Below are positions 62,103 through 64,000 of a stretch of DNA of 64,000 nt, piece by piece. This stretch comes from Bacteroidales bacterium (GTDB lineage Bacteria; Bacteroidota; Bacteroidia; Bacteroidales; Tenuifilaceae). The position numbers were made by a program, and so were the translations under genes. The stretch lies in NCBI GenBank assembly GCA_013376985.1, contig JACABB010000025.1:1-64000 (forward strand), written 5' to 3'. How positions within the stretch are numbered: position 1 is the stretch's first letter; every line of letters starts with the position of its first letter. The notes beneath the pieces are model-generated. The model had not been told where the DNA came from, made no database searches, and saw only the letters and a program-made list of their open reading frames with translations.

Positions 62103-63050
62103 CTATTTTCCTTTTGATGAGGTACTATTGTAGGAGAATTTACCTATCGTTTTCCCAGTTCCTTTAATTAGCCATAAAAATCTTTTGATATTTCCCTTCA
62201 ATAGAGATTTTTTTAAACCTTTATCGTTGTAATTTACAATTACATCACCTTGATATTTTTGACCTCTCTTTAGAAAGTACCTAGTAAAAGCGGATGATGT
62301 AATCCCCCATTTATTTAGAAACTGCAAGCTTCCGTTGTTCATGGTAATTCGTCGAGTTGATTTTGAGCCGAAATGGTATGCACGGCTAGCATCAACTCCC
62401 TTAAAAAGGCGGACACCCGCTTCGTAAAGTTTCATTGAAAAATCGGGGTCGGAGTAAAGCCCTGGGTAATACTCGATGCTATACCCTCCAATGAGATCCC
62501 AAATTTCTCTGTGGACAATATTTGGCGGCCATGTTGCCCCATTCCAATCTTCTCCCTTTATTGTTTTATAATCTCTTAGTAGTTCAATTTCCTTGAAATT
62601 CTCTGGGTTTGTGCCATAATCATAGGGTGAAATTATTTCCCTGTGGGCAGAGGTTTTTGGTTCAATAATGGTTGAGGATAAAAAGAAAAACTTATGGGGT
62701 ATGCTTTCAATCTCTTTCCATAGTTCAAGATCCCAGTTGGGTAAAAAGTACATGTCATCATTCATGTAGACGATATAATCGGTTTTAACTAGCGATCTAC
62801 ATGCGTTTACCGCCCAGCAAATTCCAACATTTTCTGCACTATAAGTATGATCATATCCTTGTTGACGTACCCATTCAAGAGTACCATCAATTCCCTCGTT
62901 TACGTGGATTACAAGTTGATGTTTGAATGCAGAATTCTTTTCTATGCTTTTGATGCAAAGTTTAAGCAGTTCCAGATTATTCCATGTTGGGATAATTATG
63001 GAAAACCTGCTATTCTCGTCGTAGTTATTACTGGTATGCCAGCTTATCAT
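62103..63050 (-). CDS. family 2 glycosyltransferase
   Basis: A 315-residue cytoplasmic or membrane-peripheral GT-A enzyme. The N-terminal nucleotide-sugar-binding SIIIPTWNNLELLKLCIKSIE and the metal-binding DxD-like YMNDDMYFLPNW near residue 95 are clear. A later NGATWPPNIVHREIW and YSDPDFSMKLYEAG fit the acceptor-side conserved segments of this family. It lies between a second GT2 gene (56 nt upstream) and tsaC-like (22 nt downstream). Acceptor and sugar unknown; likely surface polysaccharide. Confidence 0.9.
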   Translation of the reverse strand: MISWHTSNNYDENSRFSIIIPTWNNLELLKLCIKSIEKNSAFKHQLVIHVNEGIDGTLEWVRQQGYDHTYSAENVGICWAVNACRSLVKTDYIVYMNDDMYFLPNWDLELWKEIESIPHKFFFLSSTIIEPKTSAHREIISPYDYGTNPENFKEIELLRDYKTIKGEDWNGATWPPNIVHREIWDLIGGYSIEYYPGLYSDPDFSMKLYEAGVRLFKGVDASRAYHFGSKSTRRITMNNGSLQFLNKWGITSSAFTRYFLKRGQKYQGDVIVNYNDKGLKKSLLKGNIKRFLWLIKGTGKTIGKFSYNSTSSKGK

Positions 63051-63105
63051 TACTTTATTTTTGATAAATATTTATTTTACAATCTGATAATTAATGCTTT
63101 CCGGA

Positions 63106-63978
63106 CTATGGAATGATTTTGTAGTTTTTGTACTCAAATAGTCTATAGCCAAAAAGTTTCTCGATCCAAAAGAGAATATAACCCTTAAAATTAAACTTTA
63201 TTTTACTTTCATCGAGTTGTACATGCCAATTAAGATTTTTCACCAAATCCCCCATAATCTTGGGATGTGTATCGTTGAATCGTTTTACTGCATCAATCTC
63301 CGAATAATCAAAATCGGCTACTTCAGTCACTTTTTCTTCAAGTGCTGTGTCGGAGTGATATAGGGCATGAAAACTTCTCATTTTGTTCTTGATTACCTCT
63401 GGAGGTCTTACCCAGCCATAGTGGTAGACATAAGCATCGATAAGTTTTACATTTAGCTTTCGATCCTCTTTTCTAAAACCTTGGGCATCCCTAAAGGATC
63501 TTATCCTTTTATCATTCCTTACAATTCTAATTTCCCTACGATACCATTTCCTACTAACCCCAACAAAATCGAAAGTACCCCAGAAATGCAAATACTTGAA
63601 GAGCAGCCCTTCCACTTTTGGGTGGTTTAACCAGCGTTCCATTTCGTTTCGAATTATTGGCAGGTATTTTTCGTGAACCACCTCATCTGCTTGAATATAG
63701 AAACACCAATCGAAATCCTCTGCTATAGCATCCAATGTTTTATTGGTTTCCACAGCAAGAACCTGTCCGCCTGCTCTGAGGGTATCGTCCCAAACCGTTT
63801 CTACAATGGTAATTTTATCAGGATGGATGCTTTTAATTAATTCGAGAGTTCCATCATCGGAGTTTCCAACTGCAACTACAATTTTGTCACAAATTGGCAG
63901 AATAGATTTTATTGACTCTACTACAGGGTAGCTATATTTGATGGCATTTCGAACAATGGTGAAACCGCAAACTTTCAT
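63106..63978 (-). CDS. family 2 glycosyltransferase
   Basis: A 290-residue GT2-type protein with VCGFTIVRNAIKYSYPVVESI at the N terminus, VAVGNSDDGTLELI, and a DxD-equivalent YIQADEVVHEKYLP near residue 95. This pattern is common in Bacteroidota glycan clusters. The gene is complete; its start ATG is at 63978, 22 nt from the end of the window. It lies 55 nt upstream of the next glycosyltransferase in the same orientation, so the two form one operon. Confidence 0.88.
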   Translation of the reverse strand: MKVCGFTIVRNAIKYSYPVVESIKSILPICDKIVVAVGNSDDGTLELIKSIHPDKITIVETVWDDTLRAGGQVLAVETNKTLDAIAEDFDWCFYIQADEVVHEKYLPIIRNEMERWLNHPKVEGLLFKYLHFWGTFDFVGVSRKWYRREIRIVRNDKRIRSFRDAQGFRKEDRKLNVKLIDAYVYHYGWVRPPEVIKNKMRSFHALYHSDTALEEKVTEVADFDYSEIDAVKRFNDTHPKIMGDLVKNLNWHVQLDESKIKFNFKGYILFWIEKLFGYRLFEYKNYKIIP

Positions 63979-64000
63979 GCTAAATTTGTTAGTGGTTAAT

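Noticed and set aside
1-64000. tRNA, rRNA or tmRNA genes
   Set aside because: All gaps were read for TTCGA-type T-loops and anticodon stems and for the tmRNA tail near smpB; none was convincing, though short RNAs cannot be excluded.

Overview
The window reads as chromosomal DNA of a low-GC member of the Bacteroidota, probably an environmental relative of the Bacteroidales/Marinilabiliales. The reasons are two large secreted proteins ending in type IX secretion (T9SS) sorting domains, a PPi-type phosphofructokinase, TAnnTTTG-type promoters such as the one before rpsP, a DUF5777 barrel protein, alanine/glutamate-extended ribosomal protein S16, and many A+T-rich intergenic palindromes. No rRNA, tRNA, CRISPR array, prophage or transposase gene is visible. 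The placement below phylum level is inference.

Layout. 0.2-4.7 kb: RNA pseudouridine synthase with YwbE, a short-chain dehydrogenase, a LolA-like protein and a PQQ-type beta-propeller. 4.9-9.3 kb: a giant beta-helix T9SS cargo protein. 9.5-14 kb: a B12-type radical SAM enzyme, then a cell-envelope group (OB-fold protein, YceI, DUF5777 barrel, two mono-heme cytochrome-like lipoproteins). 14-17.8 kb: an unknown membrane-anchored protein, smpB, miaA and a GNAT. 18-26.6 kb: two paralogous S9 peptidases facing an M28 peptidase and a GT-C-like membrane protein. 26.9-33 kb: three related signal-peptide proteins, two with long kinesin-light-chain-like TPR arrays, around an 0.8-kb gene-free stretch built of 21-nt periodic repeats. 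33.5-39.3 kb: PPi-phosphofructokinase, a retropepsin-like protein, a serine hydrolase, a lipoprotein and an APC permease. 39.5-46.9 kb: a tightly packed five-gene electron-transfer operon. 47.3-51.4 kb: a YDG/MBG-repeat T9SS protein. 51.9-58.7 kb: LOG, trxA, dnaE, rpsP-rimM and a thioesterase. 58.7-64 kb: a CapD/PglF-type dehydratase, a DUF2807 protein, a Sua5/TsaC protein and two GT2 glycosyltransferases.

The most striking system is the operon at 39553-46855 on the minus strand. In transcription order it encodes a His-rich four-helix membrane protein (likely b-type cytochrome or quinone-linked anchor), a membrane-anchored ferredoxin/NAD(P)H-flavin oxidoreductase with unusual cysteine motifs, a 23-CxxCH cytochrome, a 22-CxxCH cytochrome, and a beta-barrel outer-membrane protein. 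Together these carry 45 predicted c-hemes and every topological layer needed to move electrons from the cytoplasm or quinone pool to the cell exterior. It is a candidate porin-cytochrome-type extracellular electron-transfer conduit; direction and substrate are unknown.

The second unusual region is 26.8-33.1 kb. Here a 1021-residue protein looks like a fusion of its two neighbours (114 and 596 residues), all three sharing a curlin-like Gln/Gly/Asn-rich leader segment. Several families of short palindromic elements recur across the window (94-97 bp 'GTCAT' elements, nested hairpins in 'GCAAA' and 'GGAAT' sequence, and a larger inverted-repeat element present twice). They look like non-autonomous mobile or REP-type sequences.
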